A DNA stretch of 64,000 nucleotides from Bacteroidales bacterium (GTDB lineage: Bacteria > Bacteroidota > Bacteroidia > Bacteroidales > UBA932), in contig JAFQAR010000020.1 of the NCBI GenBank assembly GCA_017399905.1, forward strand, positions 56,364 through 120,363. Direction: 5' to 3'. This document shows, piece after piece, positions 8,080 to 16,679 of the stretch (positions are counted from its first letter, which is position 1; the number at the start of each line of letters is the position of its first letter). The translations under genes and the position numbers were made by a program. The notes under the pieces are model-generated. The model did not search any database. It saw only the letters and a list, made by a program, of their open reading frames with translations, and was not told where the DNA came from.

Positions 8080-10491
8080 TTATTCTGCAGGGTAGCCCTG
8101 AAGCTCATTACCGCCGATCTTCAAGTCGAAGTCTCCGTCCGAAGACTTGATGATGACCTGGGCCAGGCCGTTGAAGGTCCTGATGTCGAATGAACGTGCA
8201 TGAGGATCTGTCGGACGCTCGATTTCCTGGAATGCCGAGTCTCCGTTTCCATAGCCGAGGATCTGAGCGTTGCCGTCAATCTCCACTGTCATAGGCAGAC
8301 ATGCATCCGGAACGAAACGTCCCTTCTTGTCGGCAACTGATACGTTTACGACATATATGTCGTCGTATTTCAACGACTCAGCGTTGATCTGCGCGGCTTC
8401 ACCGACTGTGTCGATGCGCTTCTTCATGAATACCTTTCCGTTCCTGTAGCCGACAGCCTGCACATAGCCAGGCTTGTAGACTGCCTCCCATTCAAGATGT
8501 CCGTTTTCAGGCATAGCCTTCTTCTCCAGCTTCTTGCCGTTGACTATAAGCTGCACCTCGTCGCAGTTGGAGAATACCCTTATCTTCACGGTCTCTCCTT
8601 CATGGCCTTCAAGATTCCAGTGCGGGAAGATGTGAAGGACTGGTTCGTCATCCCACCATGATTTCAGATAATATGCTTCATCCTTTGCGAATCCGCAGTA
8701 GTCAAGCACACCGAAAAGGCTTCCTGTAGCCGGATATGCCATAGGAGTAGGCTCTCCGCGATAGTCGAATCCTGTCCAGTAGAAGACTCCGAGAAGCCAA
8801 GGACGCTCATCATAGAACTGCCATCCGCGTGCCATTGCAAAGCCGAGAGGTTTCTTTCCTGACTCGTTGAAGTTGAGTGACATCATGCGGCCCGGACCTG
8901 CATCAGGGAAGTATTCACCTCTTGTACCGCAGCCTGTGGTCTCTTCACTTCCCACGCCTATTCTCTCAGGATAGTTTGCACGATGCTCGTCGATAGGGTT
9001 CTGACGGATGTAGTTATAGCCGGCCACGTCTACTGTGCGGATGATATGCGGTCCGCTTGCAGAAGCTACTCCCATAGGACGGGTGCTGTCCGCGCGATGT
9101 GCATATTCCCTCATCGTAGATGCGATTTCGGTACTTCTGTCTTCCCATTCGAGTCCCCATTCTTCATTGCCTATTCCCCAGAGGAATATGCTGGGGTGAT
9201 TCCTGTCTCTTCTGATCATGTTCTCCATCACCGAGAGCTGGAACGGGTTGATTCCGAGAAGACGGTTCTCTTCGAAAACAAGCATTCCGAGTTCGTCGCA
9301 GGCGTCCAGAAGCTCTGCCGTCATCGGATTGTGGCTGGCTCTGTAAGCGTTCGCACCCATCCACTTCAGACGCTCGATGCGGTAACGCTGGAGGCCGTCC
9401 GGAATGGCCGAGCCGACTCCTGCATGATCCTGGTGGCAGTTGAATCCCTTGAGCTTCAGATGCTTGCCGTTGATGAAGAAGCCCTTGTCCTTGTCCAGCA
9501 CGATTTCACGGAAACCTGTACGGGTAGTGTATTCATCCACAACCTTTCCGTCCAGGATGACCTTGGTGACGACGTTGTAGAGGTTAGGGTTCTCAGTGTC
9601 CCAAAGGGCCGGATTGACCACGTCGCAGACAGCTGCGCTTGTATGCTTCTGTCTTGCAAGAAGGGCTTTGCCTGCAGCCTTCGCTTCAGCCACTACGTTT
9701 CCTGCTGCATCGATTATCTGATGTTCTACGCTGTAGGCAGGCAGAGCATGGTTGTAGTCGTTGCCCACCTCGGTCTCGATGGTGACATGAGCCTTCGTGT
9801 AATTGTCTGACAGCTTGCAGTGGACGAAGGTACCTCCTGTGGTGATGTGGAGTGGGGAAGTCTTCTCCAGCCATACATGGCGGTAGATTCCGGCGCCTTC
9901 ATAGAACCATCCTTCCTCAAGAGATGCGTCGCAGCGTACGCAGATGAGGTTGGTCTGCTTCGGACCGTCGCCGAAAAGCAGATAATCCGTGATGTCGTAG
10001 TCCTGATGTATGTATCCGCTTGGCTCGACACCTACAAAAATACCATTGACCCAGATCTGAGCGTTGCGGAAGATTCCGTCAAACTGTATCCTGAAGTGCT
10101 TGCCTTTGTCTTCAGGGGAAAGGGTGAAGGTCTTTCTGTACCAGCCTACACTGGTCTCCGGGAACTCCCAGCCCACCTGCTTGTGACCATGGCTGTAGCT
10201 TGCGTCACTGCTGTATGGAAGATCAACGACCCAGTCATGAGGGAGGTCTACCTTCTTCCATTCGTTACCCGGCTTGAAGCGGATAGTGTAAGGGCCTTCA
10301 TTATGGATGGAATTTGCCTTGGTGATGTAGTTGAAGTATTCTGTTCCGCATCCGAAATCCTTGGCCGGGTCCGCAGCATGTCCGTACGCGAACATCCAGC
10401 CTTCGTCGAAACAGATTCTTTCTCTCTGCGCCAGCATTACCTGTGACAGAAGAAGCATTGCCACAACGGCAATAAAGTGTCTTGATTTCAT
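8080..10491 (-). CDS. glycoside hydrolase family 2 (beta-galactosidase/beta-mannosidase type)
   Basis: This 803-aa enzyme has a signal peptide (cut about after MLAQ, residue 22), so it is probably periplasmic. Domains in order are: the GH2 sugar-binding jelly roll (about 60-215, VDLPHDW and SVGWYRKTF), an immunoglobulin-like domain (220-330), the TIM barrel (about 335-620) and C-terminal Ig/DUF4982-type domains. The acid/base is Glu443 in GNEEWG, and the nucleophile is probably Glu516 in GSEETTG. The barrel entrance motif GFNCHQDHAGVG is typical. GH2 covers beta-galactosidase, beta-mannosidase and beta-glucuronidase. The architecture looks most like Bacteroidota beta-galactosidases, but in this locus it could trim beta-linked mannose or galactose. 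It is the last gene of the PUL operon. Confidence 0.88.
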   Translation of the reverse strand: MKSRHFIAVVAMLLLSQVMLAQRERICFDEGWMFAYGHAADPAKDFGCGTEYFNYITKANSIHNEGPYTIRFKPGNEWKKVDLPHDWVVDLPYSSDASYSHGHKQVGWEFPETSVGWYRKTFTLSPEDKGKHFRIQFDGIFRNAQIWVNGIFVGVEPSGYIHQDYDITDYLLFGDGPKQTNLICVRCDASLEEGWFYEGAGIYRHVWLEKTSPLHITTGGTFVHCKLSDNYTKAHVTIETEVGNDYNHALPAYSVEHQIIDAAGNVVAEAKAAGKALLARQKHTSAAVCDVVNPALWDTENPNLYNVVTKVILDGKVVDEYTTRTGFREIVLDKDKGFFINGKHLKLKGFNCHQDHAGVGSAIPDGLQRYRIERLKWMGANAYRASHNPMTAELLDACDELGMLVFEENRLLGINPFQLSVMENMIRRDRNHPSIFLWGIGNEEWGLEWEDRSTEIASTMREYAHRADSTRPMGVASASGPHIIRTVDVAGYNYIRQNPIDEHRANYPERIGVGSEETTGCGTRGEYFPDAGPGRMMSLNFNESGKKPLGFAMARGWQFYDERPWLLGVFYWTGFDYRGEPTPMAYPATGSLFGVLDYCGFAKDEAYYLKSWWDDEPVLHIFPHWNLEGHEGETVKIRVFSNCDEVQLIVNGKKLEKKAMPENGHLEWEAVYKPGYVQAVGYRNGKVFMKKRIDTVGEAAQINAESLKYDDIYVVNVSVADKKGRFVPDACLPMTVEIDGNAQILGYGNGDSAFQEIERPTDPHARSFDIRTFNGLAQVIIKSSDGDFDLKIGGNELQGYPAE

Positions 10492-10509
10492 GTGGTTGAC
10501 TTTAATTTT

Positions 10510-11592
10510 TTACTTGAATATCCTTGGGGCGAAGTCGCGCAGGTCGTAATGCCATACCCACCAGCAGTGACCTCCCGGAGTCTCGCTGTACTCGAATCCT
10601 ACTCCAGCCTCCTCGAAGCATTTCAGTGTGGCCTGACAGCTGCTGTGGGCGAAGTCTTCCTTTCCTCCCATTGTGAAGCGCAGTATCCTTGCAGTCTTGT
10701 TCAAGGTTGAGGCAATGGTCTTGAGATGTTCTGTCTTGGCCTTGAGCATTTCCGCGCTGCTTCCGAACCATCCTGAGCTCATAATGTTTATGTATCCGAA
10801 CTTGTCAGGATGTGATGTTATCACGTTGAGGGTTTCGAAACCTCCCATGGACAGTCCGGCAATCGCAGTGTTGGCTGCACCTTTCTTTACACGGTATTGT
10901 GATTCGATGCGCGGCATGATGTCGTTGACGAGTTCATTGACGAAAAGGTCCGTATTCATACCTCCGTGAGGCATCACGACTATCATAGGTTCGATCTTGC
11001 CTTCCGCATAGAGATTGTCCAGAATGTCTCCTGCACATCCCACAGTCGACCATGAAGCGTCATTGTCTCCTGCTCCGTGTATAAGGTAGAGGACAGGAAG
11101 CTTCTTTGTAGCAGCCTGACCCGCAGGGGTCCATACATGCATGCTACGGGTATGTCCTGTCGCCGATGAGAAATAGCTGATCTGTGATATGGGACCATGC
11201 TCCACGTCTTCCTTCTGCATCCAGAAATGGTCTTCCCCGTTTGTGATGTGGGCGATTGGTATCAGCTCATTGAAAGAGCGGTGACGAGGGTCTATGACCT
11301 TGATTCCGTCCACAACGAAATGATATCTGTATGCGTCAGCCCTCAGTCCGGGAACCTTAGCTGACCATATGCCGTTTTCTCCTTTTGTGAAAACCGCGTT
11401 GCAGCCGGACAGGTCACCGGCCAGAGATACCTTGTCAGCCTCTGGAGCATAGATCTGGAACAATATCGATCCGTCACTGTTTGAAATGATCGACCTGAGG
11501 GTGTCAGCCGGAGTGAGCTGCCTGCGTCTCTGCGCATCGGCAGGCATCAGTGCCAGTATGGCACAGAGTATAATCATTGATATTCTTTTCAT
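10510..11592 (-). CDS. CE1-type esterase with N-terminal carbohydrate-binding-like domain
   Basis: This 360-aa exported protein has a signal peptide (about 1-20, cut near PADA). An E-set/CBM48-like beta domain at about 40-125 (FQIYAPEADKVSLAGDLSG, then YRYHFVVDG) precedes an alpha/beta-hydrolase esterase domain. The catalytic triad is probably Ser248 (GLSMGG), Asp313 (GGKEDF) and His342 (GGHCWWVW). The oxyanion region HGAGDNDASW fits feruloyl or acetyl esterases of CE1. In a mannan locus, removing acetyl groups from mannose is a reasonable guess, but a hydroxycinnamoyl or other acyl substrate cannot be excluded. It sits 11 bp downstream of the GH36 gene. Confidence 0.82.
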   Translation of the reverse strand: MKRISMIILCAILALMPADAQRRRQLTPADTLRSIISNSDGSILFQIYAPEADKVSLAGDLSGCNAVFTKGENGIWSAKVPGLRADAYRYHFVVDGIKVIDPRHRSFNELIPIAHITNGEDHFWMQKEDVEHGPISQISYFSSATGHTRSMHVWTPAGQAATKKLPVLYLIHGAGDNDASWSTVGCAGDILDNLYAEGKIEPMIVVMPHGGMNTDLFVNELVNDIMPRIESQYRVKKGAANTAIAGLSMGGFETLNVITSHPDKFGYINIMSSGWFGSSAEMLKAKTEHLKTIASTLNKTARILRFTMGGKEDFAHSSCQATLKCFEEAGVGFEYSETPGGHCWWVWHYDLRDFAPRIFK

Positions 11593-11603
11593 GCTCTTGC
11601 TTT

Positions 11604-13805
11604 TTATTGTGCTTCAAGATAAAGGACGCGCGAAGACCAGTCGTCCTGCCTGTTGTAGTCTACGATATGCTTCATCGGCATTGCAAGACCGGTTTCCATA
11701 AGGAATCTTCCGGTGAAGGTCTTTCCTTCGCATGAGAGCGGTCTGCGGTCGATCCTGTTGAGCTCGCGTACCTTGTAGACCTTGTCCGGGTCAAGTCCCG
11801 CCATCTTTACCTTAGGGAAATGCTGGCCGTGGAAAGTTTCCGTCTTCCACCAGTAGAATACAGCCTTGTCCTTTTCAGGAGAGCAGTACATCATTGATGC
11901 GAATGGTTCTCCCTCGAATGGAGACTTAAGCCTGTAGATGTCTCCGAACTGGACTACAGGGCGGATCTCCTTGTACTCGGCGATGGCCTTGCGGCAGAGG
12001 TCCCTCTCTTCCTGAGTCATGTTCCTAGGCTGGATTTCCATTCCCAGACGTCCGCTCATCGCCACGTCGATGCGGTATTTCAGCGAAGTGGTGCGGAATA
12101 CGGTATGGTTCGGCGTGGCGCTGATGTGGGAGGCCATGGTTATTGCCGGGAAGAAGTATGATGTTCCCCACTGCATGTGGATACGCTGGAGGGCATCGGT
12201 GTTGTCACTCACCCAGAATTCGTCGAACCAAGGGAGGACTCCCCAGTTTGCACGTCCGCCACCTGATGCACAGGCCTGGATGGTAAGGTCAGGGTATTTT
12301 GCCCTTATGCGTTCGCATACCTTTGCGAAACCACGATGGTATTCGATGTATAGGTGGCTCTGTTTGTCCATTGTAAGATAGTGCGAGCCGTGACTCTGGA
12401 TGCCCATGTTCGCATCCCACTTGATGTAGTCGATCTTAGGGTTTTCCGTCATCAGGTCGTCCACTATGCTGAATACGAAGTCCTGGACTTCAGGGTTTCC
12501 CAGGTCAAGCACGAGCTGTGTGCCTCCTCGGCCGGTGGAAAGATGTCTTTCAGGATCGTTTACAACCCAGTCAGGATGCTTTTCGTAAAGTTCGCTGGTG
12601 GTGTTGGTCATTTCCGGCTCTATCCAGATTCCGAATCGGATTCCGTGCTTGTCAGCCTGCTCGACCAGCCAGCCGATGCCGTTAGGAAGCTTGTTCCTGT
12701 CGACTTTCCAGTCGCCGAGCGAGCTGTTGTCCGTCAGACGCGGATATTTTTCTCCGAACCATCCGTCATCCATGACGAAGAGTTCACCTCCCATGTAGGC
12801 TATGTCTTCCATCATCTTGTCCATTCCCGGTTCGTTGATGTTGAAGTACACGCCTTCCCAGCTGTTGAGGAGGATCTTTCTTTCCTTGTCGCCGTTGGCA
12901 AGCATGTATTTTCTTCCCCAGCGGTGGAAGTTGCGGCTTGCACCGCTGAGTCCCTCGTTGGAATAGGTGATGGCGAGAGCCGGTGTTATGAACGTCTCGC
13001 CCTTTTCAAGCTTGTAATATGAGTTGTCAGGGTTGATTCCTGCGAAGAAACGGTGCCATTCGCCTTCCGTATCGATGCGGATCTCATAATTTCCGCTGTA
13101 ACATAGAGCTGCACCGATCACGCGTCCGGCATTTTCCTGCGGCTTGCCGTCAAGGGAAAGCATGACTTCCGCATGTGCTGAATGGGAATTCCTCGCTCCG
13201 TCCTTGTTCTTGATGACCTTCATTCCCTGTTCCAGAGGTTCCTGTGCCACACGGCCTTCGTTAGCCCAGTTACCGTAGAGATGGCTTACCCATGTGTTTC
13301 CGTAGCTTACAGGGAGGAATCCTGAATCGAAACGTGTCAATGTAACAGGCTTCTTTTCCTGATTCTCGATTTCGCTCCATGTCTCTATCATATCCACGTC
13401 ATTGTAGACACGGTAGCATACGGTGACATAGAAAGGAAAGAGCTTTTCCTTCATCCTGATTCTGGTTACGGATGCATTTTCCTCCTGCACCGTCTCGACT
13501 GAAACTATGCCGAGGTCTGTGACGAGACTTCCATTGGCATGGGTTACTCCAAGAGCCGTTTCGCCTGCGCACCAGTTTCCATATGACGGATATGCGCTGT
13601 GTGAACGTACTCCCGAATGTCTCAGATTCTGGAAATCCACGTCGCTGAGACGGGCTCCGAAATAGGCGATCTGCAGGTCTCGTCCTTCCCATGCGTTGAG
13701 GACGAGTTCCGTTGACGGGGTCTGAAGCCTTATCGGCCCCTTGGTCTGCGCCATGCAGGCCAAGGATACCAAAAGGCAAAGTGTTATCAGTAGTATTCTT
13801 TTCAT
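11604..13805 (-). CDS. glycoside hydrolase family 36 alpha-galactosidase
   Basis: This 733-aa enzyme has a signal peptide ending at about residue 19 (ACMAQ). It has the complete GH36 layout: an N-terminal beta-supersandwich (20-300), a TIM barrel (about 310-640) and a C-terminal beta-sheet domain. The nucleophile is Asp464 in IKWDAN, and the acid/base is Asp534 in VSDNTDA. Substrate-site motifs MDDGWFG, WIEPEM and CASGGGR are all present. Length is typical. It should remove alpha-1,6-galactose from galactomannan or raffinose-type sugars. Together with the neighbouring GH26 gene it points to a galactose-decorated mannan as substrate. It follows the GH26 gene after 12 bp. Confidence 0.95.
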   Translation of the reverse strand: MKRILLITLCLLVSLACMAQTKGPIRLQTPSTELVLNAWEGRDLQIAYFGARLSDVDFQNLRHSGVRSHSAYPSYGNWCAGETALGVTHANGSLVTDLGIVSVETVQEENASVTRIRMKEKLFPFYVTVCYRVYNDVDMIETWSEIENQEKKPVTLTRFDSGFLPVSYGNTWVSHLYGNWANEGRVAQEPLEQGMKVIKNKDGARNSHSAHAEVMLSLDGKPQENAGRVIGAALCYSGNYEIRIDTEGEWHRFFAGINPDNSYYKLEKGETFITPALAITYSNEGLSGASRNFHRWGRKYMLANGDKERKILLNSWEGVYFNINEPGMDKMMEDIAYMGGELFVMDDGWFGEKYPRLTDNSSLGDWKVDRNKLPNGIGWLVEQADKHGIRFGIWIEPEMTNTTSELYEKHPDWVVNDPERHLSTGRGGTQLVLDLGNPEVQDFVFSIVDDLMTENPKIDYIKWDANMGIQSHGSHYLTMDKQSHLYIEYHRGFAKVCERIRAKYPDLTIQACASGGGRANWGVLPWFDEFWVSDNTDALQRIHMQWGTSYFFPAITMASHISATPNHTVFRTTSLKYRIDVAMSGRLGMEIQPRNMTQEERDLCRKAIAEYKEIRPVVQFGDIYRLKSPFEGEPFASMMYCSPEKDKAVFYWWKTETFHGQHFPKVKMAGLDPDKVYKVRELNRIDRRPLSCEGKTFTGRFLMETGLAMPMKHIVDYNRQDDWSSRVLYLEAQ

Positions 13806-13817
13806 TATTGACTGTTA

Positions 13818-15206
13818 TCAGTTTCTGAATGACGGAAGCTTATCTCTCGTTATGATGAAATCACATTTGAGAGCGTCTTCCCACCAATCGATGTTAGCGT
13901 TATTATGGTCGCGGCTTTGGAATGCCTCATTGTTCATGTCCTGAGTGCGGGCATTGTCCCACCATGGCATGAAGTAGCACCAGTGCATGCCTTCTTTCCA
14001 TTGCTCGGAGATCTTAGGCATGTTTCCGAATTCAGATACAGCCAGAAGCTTCGTAGGGAACATCCTCTTCATCATGTCATATATCCTCTTCATTCCGTCC
14101 ATGCTCTGGTTGTAGAAGTCATATGCAACGATGTCGACATATTCGTCACCGGGGAACCACTTCATCGAGTCTCCGGTATTATATACCCAGATGAGATTGT
14201 CGAGTCCATGGTATTCCACCATTCTCTTGTACATGACTCTCCATAGCTCGGCACATGCTTCCGGACCGTCGATTCCCCACCAGAACCAGGCCTTGTACCA
14301 GCTGGTGCCGCCGAACTGTTCGTTCCAGTTTCCCTGAGCTTCATGGAGCGGCCTCCATAGGATAGGGATGCGCAGTTCTGCGATAGGCTTCATCCATTCC
14401 GCAACCTCGTCTATGTCATGGATCATCTGCTTATAGCCTTCTGATTCAGGATAGAAGATGTCGGAAGGACTGAAGCTTGTCTCCCCGGGTGCCCCGCCAG
14501 GCGTGCATGTGAATGTCGAACCGTCGTTGGTCTTCATTCCCCAATGCCACATGGCTGCAACGACTCCATTGTTGTCGGCCCAGGACTTGGCCGGAGTTAT
14601 GTTGTCATAGTCGATCCATCCTCCCGGGCTTGAATATACATGGTGGATGAAGTCGAAACCGTTGATTGCAGGATACTTTCCGGTGTGCTTCTGCACCCAT
14701 AGGGCTTCGTTCTGGTTCCAGTTGATGCATGCGCTCACTCCGCTCAGCATCTTCACTCCGACGTTGTCCCTCATGTATTTCAGAAGCCTTTCAGCTTCCG
14801 GAGACCTCGTCGCCCTCGAAGCGGTCTGGATTTCCGTCGTATATGCGGTGACATTCTTCTCCTTTGAGGCATGGCATGCTATGGCTCCCTTGTCGACCTT
14901 CAAGGTGTAATTCCGCGAACCTTCGACATGTATGTCTGCCTTCAGGTATTTCAATACGACATAGACATTTTCTACAGGGGTACCGTCGAGGGTGATCTTC
15001 TGAGGATTAATGATATCTATCGGCTGATTGAATTCGAAAGTCACTTCAACCGCACCGGGAGAAACGGTTTCTCCTGATTCCGGTTGAACCGATACCAGTT
15101 TCAGTGGTCCGGAACCTGATGTCTCAGGTTCCTTCTCACATGAAACTGTCGAGATGGCAAGCAGCATGGCCGCTGCCTGCCATATTAGTCGACTCATCAT
15201 TCTCAT
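13818..15206 (-). CDS. GH26 endo-beta-mannanase lipoprotein
   Basis: This 462-aa lipoprotein has lipobox Cys23 (STVSC), so it is probably surface-exposed. Residues about 33-127 form an Ig-like domain of the SbsA/BIG5 kind (VSVQPESGETVSPGAVEVTF). The GH26 catalytic domain spans about 135-455. The acid/base Glu289 is in WRPLHE and the nucleophile Glu392 in VSEFGN. The aromatic run WYKAWFWWG is also typical of GH26 mannanases. As the lipidated member of the enzyme set, it is the best candidate to make the first cuts in mannan outside the cell before import by the SusC/D pairs. It lies between the glycan-binding protein and GH36 genes. Confidence 0.93.
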   Translation of the reverse strand: MRMMSRLIWQAAAMLLAISTVSCEKEPETSGSGPLKLVSVQPESGETVSPGAVEVTFEFNQPIDIINPQKITLDGTPVENVYVVLKYLKADIHVEGSRNYTLKVDKGAIACHASKEKNVTAYTTEIQTASRATRSPEAERLLKYMRDNVGVKMLSGVSACINWNQNEALWVQKHTGKYPAINGFDFIHHVYSSPGGWIDYDNITPAKSWADNNGVVAAMWHWGMKTNDGSTFTCTPGGAPGETSFSPSDIFYPESEGYKQMIHDIDEVAEWMKPIAELRIPILWRPLHEAQGNWNEQFGGTSWYKAWFWWGIDGPEACAELWRVMYKRMVEYHGLDNLIWVYNTGDSMKWFPGDEYVDIVAYDFYNQSMDGMKRIYDMMKRMFPTKLLAVSEFGNMPKISEQWKEGMHWCYFMPWWDNARTQDMNNEAFQSRDHNNANIDWWEDALKCDFIITRDKLPSFRN

Positions 15207-15214
15207 GACTTACC

Positions 15215-16657
15215 TTATTTTAATGACAGTCCGGTAAGGGTGTAGTTTGTACCGGTCATCACGAGTCCTCCACGGTTGACAAGCTCATCAAGGTCGGCCT
15301 CTGACAGGGTTATTCCGAATTCTGTGGTACCGGCTTCCATCGGGATGTTGTCTCCAAGCTCCATACCGGTCGGAATCGACGACCATCCGTCACCCTTTGC
15401 GAAGCGGATCTGCCAGTAATCGTGGTTCGGACTAAGTATCACATGTGCAGTCAGTACTGTTCCAGGAGCTACTGTGCTCCAGTCATAAGCACCCCATGAA
15501 AGGTCGGTCATGCCAGACCACTCTATATATACTTCTCCTTCCCAGATGAATGTCTCGTTGCTTACCCACTCAGGACATTCTCCGAATTGCGGTCCGCTTA
15601 TCTTATGGATAACCCACTGGTACATTGTACCGTATTCAGAATATTTGTTAGAGTAAACCTCAGACCAGTCGCCTGTTGAGTCAAGACCGAGATCTACGCT
15701 TCCGAGAACGTGTATTTCATAGAAGTCTGTTCCGGCTATAGGAGATACCTGGAACTTAGCGTTTTCAGGCTTAGGAGCAGCTGAAGGATCTGCATACCAT
15801 CCCATTCTCCACTCATATTCCTCACCGATGCTGAGGTATTCGCCGGTAGCATTGTTCTTCAGGTAATAGGTGTTCTTCTCTTCCTTGATAGGAACGAATG
15901 TGAATTCCTGATCCTTGTTTCCGGATTCAGCCTGAATGATAGGAGTGCTTGCGCCAGGATTCCTTGTAAGGAACATTTCAGCTGCCGCACTCTGTATCTT
16001 GCAGACGATGTACCAGTCTTCGTCGCTAGGACCGGAAGCGATGTTGATTTCAGGGCTCTCAAGAATCTTTCCTTCCAAGGTCTGTACCTTGATCTTCGCT
16101 GTTCCGTTATAGATTCCTTCAGGGACGGTCACCTTCACGTTGTCCGGAGATTTCCTGAGGAAGTCCATGGACTCTATGGTCACAACGTTTCCTTCTTTAG
16201 CACCTGGGAAGATGACCTTGGTCACATACTCCATGTCTTCACCCTTTATGGTCAGGACCTTTCCCGGCTTGATCTCGTCGCCTGGATCCAGAGACAGTAC
16301 GGCAGGTCTCGCCAGTCTCATGGCTACCTTGCTCTCGACTTTCCTGTCAGCTGATACCAAGGTAAGCTTACCTCCTTCCTGAGCAATGCCGGACGGGATG
16401 ACAAGTCTTATCTGCTCGTTTGTAATCAGTTCGAAGTCAGTTACTTCGACGTTGTCAGGAAATACAACGGAAACAACTTCGTCAAGATTGTTACCGGTAA
16501 TGAGCATTTCGGCACCGGCCAATACGCTGGTCGGCATGTAGGACTTCAATGCGAGTCCTTCGACTTTCTCTTCAGCCATTTCCGGAGTACATGCAGCTGC
16601 GGTCAGAGCAAGTGCCAGAATGACTGCCTTATATATGTTTGATATCATTCTTTTCAT
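15215..16657 (-). CDS. surface glycan-binding lipoprotein with two IPT/TIG domains
   Basis: From the ATG at 16657 this is 480 aa, with lipobox Cys23 (TAAAC). An upstream in-frame ATG at 16669 would add four residues (MLKD). Two tandem IPT/TIG beta-sandwich domains (about 30-110 and 112-205) show the usual pattern of SYMPTSVLAGAEMLITGNNL and DPGDEIKPGKVLTIKGEDM. They are followed by a C-terminal half without a recognised family that is rich in Trp and Tyr (WEGEVYIEWSGMTDLSWGAY and ITKs-like hydrophobic strands). Its place directly after SusD and before the GH26 gene is where SusE/F or SGBP genes normally sit, so it probably binds the mannan at the cell surface. No enzyme motif is visible. The role is inferred from position and architecture. 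Confidence 0.82.
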   Translation of the reverse strand: MKRMISNIYKAVILALALTAAACTPEMAEEKVEGLALKSYMPTSVLAGAEMLITGNNLDEVVSVVFPDNVEVTDFELITNEQIRLVIPSGIAQEGGKLTLVSADRKVESKVAMRLARPAVLSLDPGDEIKPGKVLTIKGEDMEYVTKVIFPGAKEGNVVTIESMDFLRKSPDNVKVTVPEGIYNGTAKIKVQTLEGKILESPEINIASGPSDEDWYIVCKIQSAAAEMFLTRNPGASTPIIQAESGNKDQEFTFVPIKEEKNTYYLKNNATGEYLSIGEEYEWRMGWYADPSAAPKPENAKFQVSPIAGTDFYEIHVLGSVDLGLDSTGDWSEVYSNKYSEYGTMYQWVIHKISGPQFGECPEWVSNETFIWEGEVYIEWSGMTDLSWGAYDWSTVAPGTVLTAHVILSPNHDYWQIRFAKGDGWSSIPTGMELGDNIPMEAGTTEFGITLSEADLDELVNRGGLVMTGTNYTLTGLSLK

Positions 16658-16679
16658 ATCTTTCAGCATTTAGATTTGC

